This document shows, one piece after another, positions 21,791 to 33,302 of a stretch of DNA of 64,000 nt. Positions within the stretch are counted from its first letter, which is position 1. Each line of letters opens with the position of its first letter. The notes beneath the pieces were generated by a model. It did no database searches. It was not told where the DNA came from and saw only the letters and a list, made by a program, of their open reading frames with translations. The stretch comes from Lasiosphaeria ovina. Taxonomy: Eukaryota > Ascomycota > Sordariomycetes > Sordariales > Lasiosphaeriaceae. The stretch spans positions 62,001-126,000 of the forward strand of contig JAULSN010000016.1 in the NCBI GenBank assembly GCA_033439765.1, read 5' to 3'. The position numbers were made by a program, and so were the translations under genes.

Positions 21791-24400
21791 GTGTTCCAGC
21801 TATCGAGCTCCACGATTAACGTAGTTCTAGCGTTTAGGAACATGGTCCGCAACACCATTCAGCTCACACCTCAAGCCTCTCTTGCTTGGAATTATCTGCA
21901 TGGCTTTAGAGGTAATGGTTTTGCCCAGTCGATTGGTACTGGAGCTTGGCTGAACAGCTTCTTCGCCACCAGCCCGGGGAAGTCGGACCTTTGGGGTCGT
22001 CAAATGGCTTACGGCTGGGGTTGGAGAACCGCATCGTCGGCCTGTACGTGGAACTTCTCGCGTATCAGATGATGTCCATCTGTTCCTATTACCGAAACCG
22101 CGCCGTCGACCTCCTCCGCACGGCCCTCCATCTCGATGACTGGGACGGCAGCTTGGTCACCATCAAAGACTTGGAGGTGACTTTCAAGCAAGATTCAACG
22201 GCGGTTACAAGCCAACAACTGGTCGCCCTTCTCGCGGAAATACACCAGACAATTCAAGACAGCGCACCGGCAGTTAAACAGTGCAACCATCCTCGCTCTC
22301 GGCTTAATGCCCAGACGGCTCCTGGCGCTAATATGGCCGCTAACTCTCAGACGGGTCCCGATTCTCAGACAGATCCTGATCCTCCGATAGATCCTCGAAT
22401 AGATCTCTCTAATTACTCAAATCCCAAGATTCAGACAGGTATCGATATCCAGGCAGGGGTCTATGCTCGGACCGACGTCAATTCTGGGACGAATTCCCAA
22501 GCTCCTCTTAATACTCAGGCGGCCCCAGTCCAAAAAGGACATTGAGTTGTTCCATTTCCACGAAACCAGCAGTTCATTGGACTGACCTCAACGATGACAT
22601 GGCTTCTCAACGCAGTTTTTCCTAAGCGCGGTCCAGAATGACTGTCGGCGCATGGCTATTGAAGGCCTTGGTGGGATCGGAAAAACTCAACTTGCACTCG
22701 AAGCCGCCTTTCGCCTCCGCGACAATCACCCCGCCTGCTCTGTCTTTTGGGTTCCTGCAACCGATATCGCCAGTTTTGAGAACGCATATCGCGAGTTTGG
22801 ACGAGCATTGAGAGTCAGCGGTATAGACGAGATGGGCTCAGATGTCAAGCCTGCTGTTCAGATGGCCCTTTGCACGAGCTCCCACGAGTGGCTCCTGATT
22901 ATCGACGGCGCCGATGACACTGACTTGGTCTTTGGTTCCTCTGGTCCAATATTTTTCACTGTGTAACTATATACCATTTTCACAGCGAGGGTCAATTCTT
23001 TTCACGACGCGCAACCCTGAAGCTACCAGAAAGCTTGACATCGCGCCCCAGAATACCCTGCGAATCAGAGAACTGTCCGATGAGCTCCAATCCTGCCAGC
23101 TTCTTCAGCAAGGCCTCGCGCCATACCCGATGACCAATTCCGATAGTATAGAGACTCTGCTAAATCTCCTCGACTGATTACCTACCGCTAGCTGTCAAAC
23201 AAGCATCAGTACACATGCGCAGGACCGGCATGACAGTCACACAATATTTGGAGCGCTTCCAGCTGAGCGATGCATAGGCAGTCAAACTGCTCAGCAAGGA
23301 CTTTAAATACCGCCACCGCTACATAGGGGATGCAGAACGCAGTGGCAATAACCTGGTCAACGTCGTTCCAACAACTCGCTCGGCACACTACTTGGGTTAC
23401 AGCTTATTTGGAGTTCATCTGTCGAGAGGGGGATTCCTAAACCGCTTTTGCCAAAGGAAATTCAGGGCCTAAAAGCCGACGGAGCCATTAACATCATGAA
23501 AGAATAGGGATTCATTAAGGAGAGGCTTGAAGAACAAGGGGTGTATTATGTCCACAGACTTGTCCGCCTGGTGGTAAAGAGCTCAACTTGGCACTGGACA
23601 GAGGCGGGAGCCGGCGCCACATGGATGGCAATACAACTTCTCGAAACCGTTCCCGAGACTCGCATTGACCAGGGCATGTGGCTCAAGTATCTGCCTCATA
23701 TGATGGCCGTGCTTCAGGACTGCCGGTCCAAGCTTCAGGTGGATCAGCGCATCTTATACCGACTCATGGTCAAAACTTCGGAAGTATATCACGCCATTGG
23801 AGAATACAATGTCGCTGAGCGCCTGTTTCAGTTTGGGAGCGAGATTGCGACACGAGTCTTCAGAACTGGAGGCGTCGAAACGGTCCCCTGCATTGAAGGA
23901 TACGCAGGCGTTGCTCAATTCCTCCATGCCTCCCGACCCGCCTTCTTGGGACCGCATATGGACTCGACGTTGGAAAGCAAGAGCCAGGGTGCAACTTGCC
24001 ACATCGCCAGGAAGGCTAAGATGGAAGGACTCCTCGTAGTCGAGTAAATTGAGAGGGATTTACGAGTCTTCAAGTCGAAAATCAATTGAGAGATCCAAGA
24101 ACGTCTTGCGACCCAGCAACGCGGCAGAACATGAGTCCAATCTTCTATCCATTGCGAAGGCATTATATCACGACTTAGTGAACCAGCCGTTCATGGAAGA
24201 ATTCGCTAGGAATGCTTTGAAATTGCATAGAGAGAAACGCACACAGGTAGCGGAATTGTATCAGAGGGCAGTGGAGACGTATGAATCGCTGTGGGGTCCT
24301 GAGCACGAAACAACTTTGACGACGATGAGCATACTTGGGGTAACTCTTCTTGCACAGAAAAAAGACCTTGAGGCAGAACAATGGCTTCGAAAGGCTTGAG
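21791..24400 (+). pseudogene. NLR (STAND) receptor pseudogene: N-terminal helical domain, NB-ARC, TPR
   Basis: The order of domains is that of a fungal NLR. First an N-terminal helical STAND domain (ENRIVGLYVELLAYQMMSIC, then LDDWDGSLVTIKDLEVTF), then a P-loop [15 protein letters not shown] near 22665, Walker-B-like [10 protein letters not shown] near 22895, and RGSILFTTRNPEATRKL near 22990 (the RNBS-B type). A winged-helix-like segment with HRLVRLVVKSS follows near 23555, then TPR units of kinesin-light-chain type ending LWGPEHETTLTTMSILGVTL near 24295. The frame is broken many times: a shift between about 21950 and 22020, a stop after 22540, shifts near 22960, 23175 and 23390, and stops near 23260, 23470, 23505 and 24047. 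Family members sense ligands and trigger programmed cell death in non-self recognition. No intact protein can be made from this copy. Confidence 0.85.
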
Positions 24401-26943
24401 AAGACTAGGCAGCGATTGCGTTGCAGAAACTCCAAGTTTCTCTTCGTGACCAAGGAAGCATGCAGAAGCAGAGAGCCTGGAATTGGGATCGAACTGAGAA
24501 GCGAATGATACTGACAAAGTGCAACGATAGGTTTTGGATCGAGTTTATTAGATCAAGTGTCAATTGTTGGGTTGGCTCACGGGGATGGGACAAGATGGGC
24601 TTTGCTGTGTACCTTCTGGTTGTATGGATTTTGGATGTCTGACATCTGATTTGTTCTACCACTGCGTTGTCCCAATGGCAATGAGACATTCGAAGCGTGA
24701 GTTTTGCGTGTATAGCAAAGTGTGCAGAGCATTCGACTCGTCATTGTTTGGCATGTCCGAGCTTTGGTGTGTTGTCGTCGAAATTCAGGTCAAAACCTCA
24801 ACTGGCTCCAAAATCAAAGAAGCCCCATAACACAACCGCTCGAGTTACACTTCTAATTAGCTCGAGCCTAGAACTACCTTAATGTCAGGGCTTGGACAAT
24901 GACCTTATTTCGGTCGCTCGTTTTCTTTGTTTTTCTGCTAGTTGAGGCCTCGCTGGCGAGCTGTGACAAGTTTCCTTATTACGAACCGGGTCAAACAATC
25001 GAGTCATTAGCGGCCAATTACCACCATTAAAGTTTCCACAATTGGCACTGTTCACATCTAATGCTATCGGCGACTGAGATTGTGTTGTGGGGGTTGGTAT
25101 AGTTGTTGTTGCCCAGAGTACCAGGCAACAGGTATCTGTTTTGTCCGCTGGCGTAACGGCCCACCGTTACAGATTGCTAGATCACAAAACGCGTCGCATA
25201 ATTCGTTCATGGTGAAGAAGCAAAATTGTAGCCGTCGTCGTCGTCGTCGTCGTCGTCGACCGTATTTTGTCGGCGGCCTGGGGGCTGTGCTTCAAACAGC
25301 GTTCCTCCATGGCAGTGGATTTCGACTTGGCCCGCCGCCGCCGTGCCGTGGCAGCATTGCAGCCAGCCGCAGCCGCAGCCGCGGTAGCAACACAATGGTA
25401 CGACGCGCTGCAAGGTGATGTCACTGGGACGGAACACGAGACATGCTGATACCTGACTGCCTTCCTTGATTAGTGGTTCGAATTGCAAAAGAGGTGTTGT
25501 GCGAGTTGTTGGCGCTGGAGAGCGAGAGTGGATTTGGTTAGTTCTGGACTGTTTCGATAACGCGACTCGTCGAGTGTGCGTGCTAGAGTAACTAGCTGTA
25601 CCTATATGGGTCAAGGGTCAAGGGATGACCGAAAACCCCTCGCAGGGTGCGGGAACACGTGGGCTAATTTCTTCTCACACGGATTCGAGTGCGATCGACT
25701 GGCCCCTGGGCAATTGTGTTTGCCGCATCTCACGATGCTAGATTCAAGGTTTCCTGGCCTACCTGTTCTGGGCCTAGTCGGCAGGGCACGCCCTCGACTG
25801 CAGTAGGCTGGAATCAATCAGGATTTATAGTGAGCCAAGAAGAGCCTACTGCTGTAGCCAAGAGAGATTTGCCGTTGAGCTAGTGCCCGAGTCCGTCATC
25901 GACTCCACGGGGTCGTCACTGGGGACAGCAGCTGGCTCGGCAGTTGTTGAGGGCAGAGCTGGTTCTCGAGTGAGTGCGCAAAAATCCATCAATGGTTACA
26001 GCTCTCCCTCACAGAACTGCCAGACGACTGACTGGTCGGCGACGTGTATGCATGCCTCGGGCCGCTGGCAGGCAGTACGAGGCGGAATGCAGCCCCCGCG
26101 TCTCGGTCGTGGTAGGTTGACAGCCGCTACAGTCGTATTCGTTTTCGCAAGGCGGCGGTTCCTTGGCACGACGTCGTAGCGTGGCCGAGGTGCAGAAACG
26201 AAATTCCCCAGGAGGCTCGGTCTCTGTCCGCTCTTCCGTGTCAGCTCCACGGACGGACGGCAACCCCTGCACGCGACGGGACCAGTCGGTTGGATCTGTG
26301 GTGGGGTCTAGCTATTCCCTGATCCATGGATCCGTAATCCATCGATCGTCGGCCGAAGAGATGGCGATCGGCATTCTGGCTTGCCAAAGTCGGAATTCCC
26401 TCAGCACTCCGCGGCATGTATTACAGTGTAAGCTTAGTGGTGACGATCGTGACTTGTGACAAGGCCACGCCGTTTCAAACGTCGACTTCAACCAGTGGTT
26501 TTTGAGCTGAGAATAAGGGTATCCACAGCATACAAATCTCATCTCGTTGGCTGCCGGCGCCAAGACTACCATGAACAGGGACCAAGCGGGCCAAATGCGA
26601 GGTCAAAGTGTGACAGGGGTGCTTAAAGAATTTGACGAGAATCCCACACGTCAGCGTCGCAATTACTGCCAGATCCTGCGAAGACAGGGCTCCAGTCGAA
26701 CCACCACCAACACGACATTGAAATTTTGACAAGATGCCCTCGGAACAAAGTGATCCTACCGTTACAACGGGCGGATCGCCCGGGTCTCCCTATTCTGGGT
26801 CTGACCCGAGCAGAAGACTGAATTAATCGCCATGACGGGCAGCCTTAAACATCTCCCCGTGGCCACCATCTGGGTCCTGATGGCGTTCTTCCCCTGATCG
26901 TCGTCCGCAGTCTTCTCCTCGCCGATCCTGTACTAAGTTTATC
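24401..26943. other. Intergenic, no gene seen
   Basis: About 2.5 kb. Small frames on both strands have no recognisable motifs. A (CGT)n run lies at 25233-25259. The final 200 bases are the promoter and leader of the FAD oxidase gene. Confidence 0.5.
25233..25259. repeat. (CGT)n microsatellite
   Basis: About nine uninterrupted CGT units in a gene-free stretch. Confidence 0.9.
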
Positions 26944-28870
26944 ATGGCTCGCTTCTCGGTATCCAGCCTGTTCCGGCTCTCCGCCCTCGTCACCGCCGTG
27001 GCCACGGTAGACGCCGGGGTGACACAGCTGGCCAAGAACGCCACGGTGACGTGCGGCCTGATTGCCGGCCAGATCTCGTCGGCCAGCGAGATCATCTACC
27101 CGAGTAAGCCTAATTAAAAGCTTCGTCTTTTTATAGGTGCACGTCGAGTGCTGACAGTGATCCCCGCCGCAGTCAGTGCCCTGTCCTTCGCCGACGACAC
27201 GCACCACTGGTTCCTGTCGTCGTCGCAGACGTCGGCATGCGTGCTCGAGGTCGGCTCGGCACGCGACCTGTCGACGGCGCTCAAGGTCATCGGCAACACC
27301 CGCACCCCCTTCGCCGTCATGTCGGGCGGCCACGCGTCGAACCCGGGCTTCTCGAGCACCCCCGGCGTGCACATCTCACTCAAGCGGCTGGACCAGCTCA
27401 TCCTGTCGGCCGACAAGAAGACGGTCGAGCTGGGTTTTGGACGGGTGAGCTCTTTCTGAAGCAGAAAAGTGTTGCGGGCCCTGTGCTGATAGTGTGCGCT
27501 CAGACATGGGCGGACACGTACAACGAGCTTGAGGGCACAGGCGTCAATGTTGTGGGAGGCAGAGTTGCTGGCCCTGGTGTCGGCGGATTCAGCCTCGGCG
27601 GCGGCTTCTCGTGGTACGTTGGCTACAATACTATTCTGCGTGTCTCTGAATCTTTGTTCCGTTCTAACAGACTTGCTGTTGGATAGGAAAACAAACCAAT
27701 ACGGTGTGCACTGTCAAACACGTATGGCATCCTAGAGGGCCCGACTGACTCGTTCCCTGCAGGCCTGACATGCGACACAATTAAGCGACACAACATTGTG
27801 CTGCCGGTATGTTTTCTTCGACTAGGTACTGCTGGTCCAAGTGACATCTCCTGACAATAGCGCAAAGAACGGCACCATCACGTATGCCTCGGCCGACCAC
27901 AACCGCGACTTGTTCTTTGCCCTCAAGGGCGGCATGAACCGCTTCGGCGTGGTGACGTCGGCCGTGTTCGCGACGCACCCGCAGCCGCCCAAGGTCTACG
28001 TGAGTTTGTCCCGTGCCTCAACAATTTTGTGCGAGTCTAACAAAATCAGGGTGGGCTCGTCGTGTACCCACCGACAGCAGTCCAGCAAGTACTCAACGCG
28101 ACGGCGCAGTTCTACCAGCAGAACAAGGACCCCAAGGCGGTGATCATCACGACGCTCGAGGCGGGCACCGCAGGGCCGACGCCGCTGGTGCTGTTCTTCC
28201 ACGACGGACCCGACAAGCCGGCGGCGTTCCAGCTGTTCGACGGCATCGTGCCGCTGCTGGACACGAGGCAGCAGCAGAGCTTCTCGGCGCTCATCAGCAG
28301 CGTCCCGACGGGCGTGGCCGAGGTGCGCAACCCGCGCGGCGCCTTCCACACCTTCTCGACGTCGGGCCTGACGCCGCGCTTCCTCGCCGCCATCCACAAC
28401 GAGACGGTCGACATCGCCGCCGTCCAGGCCGCCCACGGCGGCGTCGTCGCCAGCTACGACATCGAGCCCTTCACGCCCTACGGCTCCAAAGCCACCGACA
28501 GCGCCTACCCGCACGCCAGCTCGCCGCTGCCTGTGAGCTCTCCCCCCCCCCCCCAAATGCCTCTCCATTTTCAACTCTTACTGACATGGTGGTCCAAAAG
28601 CTCAACCTGTACTTCTCGTGGTCGCTGCCGTCGCAGGACGAGTGGTGGTACGCGCGCATGCGCCAGTCGGTGGCGACGCTCAAGCGCGTCGCGGCCGAGG
28701 AGGGCATCTACAGCGCCGGCGCCAGCCTGGTCGCGTACCCCAACTACGCGCTCGCCGGGTCCGCGCCCGCCGAGCTGTACGGCGCCGCGAACGCCGCGCG
28801 CCTGCGCCAGATCCGCGGCCGCATCGACCCCGCCCGCGTCATGGACTTGGCGGGCGGGTGGGCTATCTGA
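26944..28870 (+). CDS. Secreted FAD-linked oxidase, berberine-bridge-enzyme (BBE) like
   Basis: Eight exons: 26944-27103, 27173-27444, 27504-27613, 27687-27703, 27763-27806, 27868-27999, 28050-28532 and 28601-28870; sum 1488 nt, 495 residues. The signal peptide is about 24 residues (FRLSALVTAVATVDA). The FAD_binding_4 domain shows TPFAVMSGGHASN, with His107 as the probable covalent FAD attachment, then GPGVGGFSLGGGFSW, KTNQYGLTCDTI and DLFFALKGGMNRFGVVTS. The C-terminus carries the BBE domain with YPNYALAGSAPAELYGAANAARLRQI followed by RIDPARVM. Such enzymes oxidise sugars, alcohols or secondary metabolites outside the cell, making hydrogen peroxide. Exon 4 is a 17-nt microexon, and exon 6 requires the second AG after the branch point (acceptor at 27866-27867) to give LPNGTI. 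The neighbour downstream on the same strand is another flavoprotein. Confidence 0.88.
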
Positions 28871-29531
28871 GTGCCTTGATCAAGTAATTACTTGTGGTCT
28901 AAACTGGGAATCGGCGGCCGGCTGGCTTTTGGTGTGGCGGCTGCATTCTTGGTGTCTAATTCTTTGCTGTAATTACCTACCTTAATATTATACTTTGTTG
29001 ATAATTAATTCATTCAATGGCTATTGCAGACTATCAAGAGTAGCTCCGCGTAACTACGTGGGATAGTAATTATTTATTGGCCCGTGGACTCTCGTTAGGG
29101 ACGAGAGAAGTTGAACGGCGGTGATGTAATTTCGGATAATATCCCGAGGTAGTACAAGAACAGCGCAACTGAGACAATCACCCTCGGTTCCCGGATCTGC
29201 GTGTCTCGGACCGTCCCGCTGACTGAGATACTCTAATCAAGCCACTGAGCGTCCGTCTCGATATTAAGCGCCACCCGGCGGTGCTGGGTAGACACACCAC
29301 TTTAAACCGTCCCAAGCTCAAGCCGCACATGCAACGCCCGGGAGACGGATTCCGGGTCGGGTTGGGGTTTATCTAGACGACCAGTGGCTGGGAAAGCGGG
29401 GTTTGGACTCTCTTCATCTGCGTACCAATGAATTCTGACATCGTCTCACGTTTCATAACTCCCGATAACTAATTACTAGAGGTAGCTGCATTGACAACAG
29501 ACACCCCCACTCACCCCCCATCAGCGAGACA
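28871..29531. other. Intergenic between the two flavoprotein genes
   Basis: AT-rich 3' region followed by the promoter of the flavin-reductase-like gene. No reading frame or RNA gene recognised. Confidence 0.5.
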
Positions 29532-30314
29532 ATGTTCTACGAGCCCGGCAAGACGCCGCACAACCTGCCGTTCGACCCGTTCAAGGCGTGCGTGGTGCCG
29601 CGGCCGATCGGGTGGATCTCGACGACGTCGCCGCTGCCCCCAACAACACGCGACACCCCCAACCCACCACCACCACCACCACCACCACCACCACCACCAC
29701 AACACAACCTCGCACCGTACTCACAGTTCGCCAACCTGACCTTCGACCCGCCGTACGTCATGTTCGCAGCGAACCAGAAAGCCGACGGGTCGCGCAAGGA
29801 CACGGTGCGCAACGCCGAGGCGACCGGCAAGTTCGTCGTCAACATGGCCACGCACGCGCTGCGCGCCGCCGTCAACGCCTCGGCGCAGCAGCTGCCGTAC
29901 GGCGCCGACGAGTTTGCGGCTGCCGGGCTCGCCAAGGCGTTCAGTCGGTGTCTGCCCGGTGATGGCGACGGAGATGGCGGCAACCCCGTGCCCGTGGTCC
30001 GCGACAGCCCCGTGCGTCTGGAGTGCGTTCACCATGCGACGTGGCGCCTGCCCGGGAACCCGCCGCTCGGCTCGGCCGATGTCGTTGTCGGTAGGGTGGT
30101 CGGCGTGTACATTGCTGACTGGGCGATCGATCCTGCTAACGGCCGGCTGGATCTGGCGAGGGTCAGGCCCATTGCTCGTTGTGGATATTATGACTATGCT
30201 GTCGTCAATGACACGTTCGAGATGGTCATTCCGGGCTTGGACGAGGCCACGCTGGCCGGGCTCGAGGGCAGCCGTGCCAGAGTCGAGAAGCTGGGGCTGG
30301 GTTCCAAGCTGTAG
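29532..30314 (+). CDS. Flavin-reductase-like FMN-binding protein with poly-proline insertion
   Basis: Single exon, 260 residues. The split-barrel flavin-binding fold is shown by ACVVPRPIGWISTTS at about residue 20, NLAPYSQFANLTFDPPYVMF at about 59, and KDTVRNAEATGKFVVNMAT at about 89, the three hallmark blocks of the Flavin_Reduct family. These proteins bind FMN and reduce it with NAD(P)H, or act as flavoredoxins. Between GWISTTS and NLAPYS, where the family normally has only a few residues, the frame contains a run of twelve prolines coded by a CCA microsatellite (29664-29701). No usable GT-AG pair would remove it. No signal peptide, so cytosolic. It could recycle flavin for, or simply neighbour, the secreted oxidase upstream. 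Confidence 0.85.
   Translation: MFYEPGKTPHNLPFDPFKACVVPRPIGWISTTSPLPPTTRDTPNPPPPPPPPPPPPQHNLAPYSQFANLTFDPPYVMFAANQKADGSRKDTVRNAEATGKFVVNMATHALRAAVNASAQQLPYGADEFAAAGLAKAFSRCLPGDGDGDGGNPVPVVRDSPVRLECVHHATWRLPGNPPLGSADVVVGRVVGVYIADWAIDPANGRLDLARVRPIARCGYYDYAVVNDTFEMVIPGLDEATLAGLEGSRARVEKLGLGSKL
29664..29701. repeat. (CCA)n microsatellite inside a coding region
   Basis: About twelve CCA units read as polyproline in the flavin-reductase-like gene. In-frame length changes of this tract would lengthen or shorten a loop without breaking the gene. Confidence 0.95.
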
Positions 30315-31458
30315 TTGGTTACCTAGGTCTAGGTAATTGGAAGGCTGGGCTGGAGTCTAATCTAAGAATGTGATGTCTTTTCTTTCTCTCTCTCCTTTTT
30401 TCTCTCTCTTTTCCTTCTTTTTCTTTTCTTTTCTTTTCTTTTCTTTTCTTTTCTTTTCATTTTCTTTTATTTTCATTTTCTGTGGGAGAATCTCTACTCG
30501 AACAAGATTTCCGATTTCTTACTCGTCTAGAATCTGGATTAATAGGTACAGAGGTACTTAAGGCAGTCAGTTGGAAGAGAACATTGGTCCGGCCGGTATG
30601 TGTTTATCTTGTCCTTTAATCACCTGGTAAGACATATATTACCGAAGTAACTAGGTAGTCAGTCCAGCTGACACTTTAGGCGTGGTCCATCCTATGCGTG
30701 AATTTTAATTCTGTCCTGTACAGTCATTTCGTCTCTCTTCTTTTCTTCTTTCCCTCGTCTTCCTCCTCTTCCATCTTTGTTTCTGTCTTTCCTTCTTTCC
30801 TGCTTCCTCCTTGCCGGTCGCCCATGCACGAAACTTAGCGGTGCGGCCGCAAGGTGCTACTCTTGCCACCGCTGCTTCCGCGACCGACACCATCATTTGT
30901 TCTAGAACTATCTAGGCTCCCGGCTGTGCAACCCTCGCCCGTGATGTTGCCTGCAGTGCAGTTGAACAAGGCAGCCAAGTACGTAACAGTTGGCAAGCAG
31001 CCTATCCGGGTGGTGGAGATTAGTGCTACGCAGTGCGTGCAACACAAACTTTGGCCGGCCCCTGTCTTTTCAAGCGAATTCCCTACCTCCTAGCCAAGAG
31101 GGAGGTCGAGGATGCATGAATTGCAATTGGCATAAAATCCTATCGGAATACTCCCGAGGCGCTGTCCACGGGTGCCCGGAGCACATGCCAGACGCGCATG
31201 ATGCCTACCTGCCCTAGGTGCCCGGTGGTACTGGTGCTATCCCGAATCCCTCCCTGTTGCCTGAGCCTGTCCCCGCGTTTGCTCCATCTTCACGCCCCGC
31301 AACCGACAACCGGACTTCGACTTCAAACTTTTGTCATTTCATCTCAGATCCATCGTTCCCCATTCAGTATTCATCAATGCACTGCCTCGCCGCCTCATTT
31401 CTCAAGCAAGTTTCTATTTCAGCTCAGCCAGGGCAGTCGAGCCCAACAAACCGGCGCA
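30315..31458. other. Intergenic with TTTTC repeat
   Basis: A pyrimidine-rich run of TTTTC units lies at about 30415-30480, and a second CT-rich tract at 30715-30815. No gene recognised; small frames here have no motifs. The last 250 bases are the leader of the 2EXR gene. Confidence 0.5.
30415..30480. repeat. (TTTTC)n tract
   Basis: Repeated TTTTC units with minor interruptions just downstream of the flavin-reductase-like gene. Confidence 0.9.
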
Positions 31459-32255
31459 ATGACCAATGGTGCAGGTTCCAACGACAGGCTGTTCAACGAC
31501 GCCTACTTTGAGCGGGCCAGGGCCGAGCCTGCCTCCTGGGACACATGGCCTCAGTTCGGCCGGCCCCCTCCCGAGCTCCGCCTGCGCATCTGGCTGCTCT
31601 CGCTCCGCCGCAACCGCATGATCGAGTTGAACATCCGCTCCGCCGACGGCGAGAACAGCAGCACCTACCCGGGCGGCGCCCCGTCCCCGTTCCCGTACTA
31701 TCGCGAGTGCAACCACCTGGGCACGACCATCAGCGGCCGCGGCTACACGCTGAGCATCCGGGGCCGCGGCTTTGCTGCTTCGCATAGCCAGCTCCTCTGG
31801 GTCAATGCCGAGGCGAGGCAGGCTGCCCTCGACTACCACCGCGTGCGCCTGCCCTACCCCCGCGCCGGCGCCAACCAGCTCCTCGCGCTGAACCCCGAGC
31901 ACGACGTGCTCTTTGTCCGCCCAGAGTATCATCGCTTTTCCGTCTCGACGCCCGCCAGCAGGCCCGGGCCCCGACAAGCTACCGTGCTAGTCGACTCCTT
32001 GCACGACGTCAAGGCCTACAACCCCCAAGGACCAAGGGCGCGTGCCTCCCCCCCCCTCAGAAGTATCTCCCTCCCCATGCCAGTGCCTTGCGCTCACTGA
32101 CACTCCAGCATTGCATAAAGACAGGGTCGCCCACCTCGCGCTGGGGCATGTGCCTGTTCCCACCCGAGGCGTTTGCCCAGCCGACCGTCGCCCGCCGGAA
32201 CTGCTACGACGTGACGGCTTTCCGCCCGGGCCTGCTGCTGTTTGACCTTGAGTAG
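31459..32255 (+). CDS. 2EXR domain protein
   Basis: The first exon runs 31459-32041. WPQFGRPPPELRLRIWLLSL near residue 31 is the 2EXR motif (F-x-x-LPxELRxxIW), the opening of a fungal family of unknown function that is often expanded and found near HET and NLR genes. The second exon is best placed at 32125-32255, ending RPGLLLFDLE; this gives 714 nt in frame and 237 residues. The intron uses GTGCCT, with a CACTGAC branch and the second AG after it. An alternative acceptor at CCAG (about 32108) would give a different junction, so the exon boundary is provisional. No signal peptide or membrane helix. Confidence 0.7.
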
Positions 32256-32379
32256 GTCTAGGGGTTGTTGGACTGTGAAGAGCATGGGATGGGTGTTTTC
32301 AGAGTGGGGGGGGGGGAGGAGCGAAGAGACCGAGAACGAACGGTTCTATATAGAGAGTTATTTGGCATTTACCAGGAGC

Positions 32380-33302
32380 TTTGATGCGCGCACCACCTAC
32401 TTTTTCAGGCCACCTACCTGTGGGTCTTTGGAACCTGCTGGCAACTGAGATACTCAGAGCCTAATTTAGGCCAGTAAAATCCTGAATTACCATCTAGCCG
32501 CCCATGTGCTCACCATGCAGCCCGGCAGCCCGGGTCAACGTTGAAGCCGTTAAAACCTTCAAAAGCCGTGAAAAAGCGTTTGCCGTGGGGTTTTCCATTT
32601 GACGATTTCTTCGTTGCTGAGTCAGCCTCGAAATAAAGCCAACTTGCAAATGGCAACTCTGAGGCCTGGATTTGTACGTAAATTAGCCAAATGTCGTGGC
32701 AGGCGCCTAGTTGCCTGAGTAATCCGTTGAATCCTGACTTGTTAACATGGTGATGTATTTCCTTGGTGCCGAGTCTATCAACCTAGCTCCCCAGTCTATG
32801 GCAACCGGGTTATCGCAGCCTCCCTCTCTCCTGTCACGTACTTTTAAGAGGATGAGGGTCATCTTCATCCCCGGAATCGAAGAATATATCTTCTTCAACA
32901 TCAACTGAATCCTCCCACTATGCCACATCGGCACCTCCATGCCATAGAGGTGAGGATTAGCCCGAATCGTCAGAGGAAATCTCGATAAAATGCATCATGA
33001 AGACTGTGAGCCGGAATGGTAGGTTGACGATGTGATCTTTGGCAAAGGAAAGGACTGCAAAGGCATACAAAGGCATACAAAGGCCTGCAAAGGACACCTA
33101 GCCGCTGCAGACCTTAAAACACCAACTGCGCGCAAAAAGCCCGGCATATGAAAGTGTAAATAGTGTCATTTTGACTTTACCGGGCTGGGAATGGCATTTT
33201 ACAATACAAAAAGCGGCCCCTGCGTTGGCAGTTGCCAAGGACCCACAGGAGGTGGCCTGAAAAAGTAGGTGGGGGCGCGCATCAAAGCTCTTTACCAGGC
33301 GC
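32380..33302. repeat. Inverted repeat pair of about 70 bp, about 920 bp end to end
   Basis: The plus-strand segment near 32381-32445 and the reverse complement of 33228-33300 share GAGCTTTGATGCGCGC, CACCTACTTTTTCAGGCCAC and CCTGTGGGTC with few differences. This could be the ends of a decayed non-autonomous DNA transposon, or two copies of one dispersed repeat in opposite orientation. No transposase-like frame lies between them and no target-site duplication was identified. Confidence 0.65.

Noticed and set aside
25176..25614. Minus-strand frame with poly-Asp and plus-strand poly-Arg
   Set aside because: Produced by the (CGT)n microsatellite and short flanks; no domain on either strand.
29640..29705. 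Possible intron over the polyproline tract
   Set aside because: No GT donor with an AG acceptor in the right phase brackets the CCA repeat; the frame reads through cleanly.
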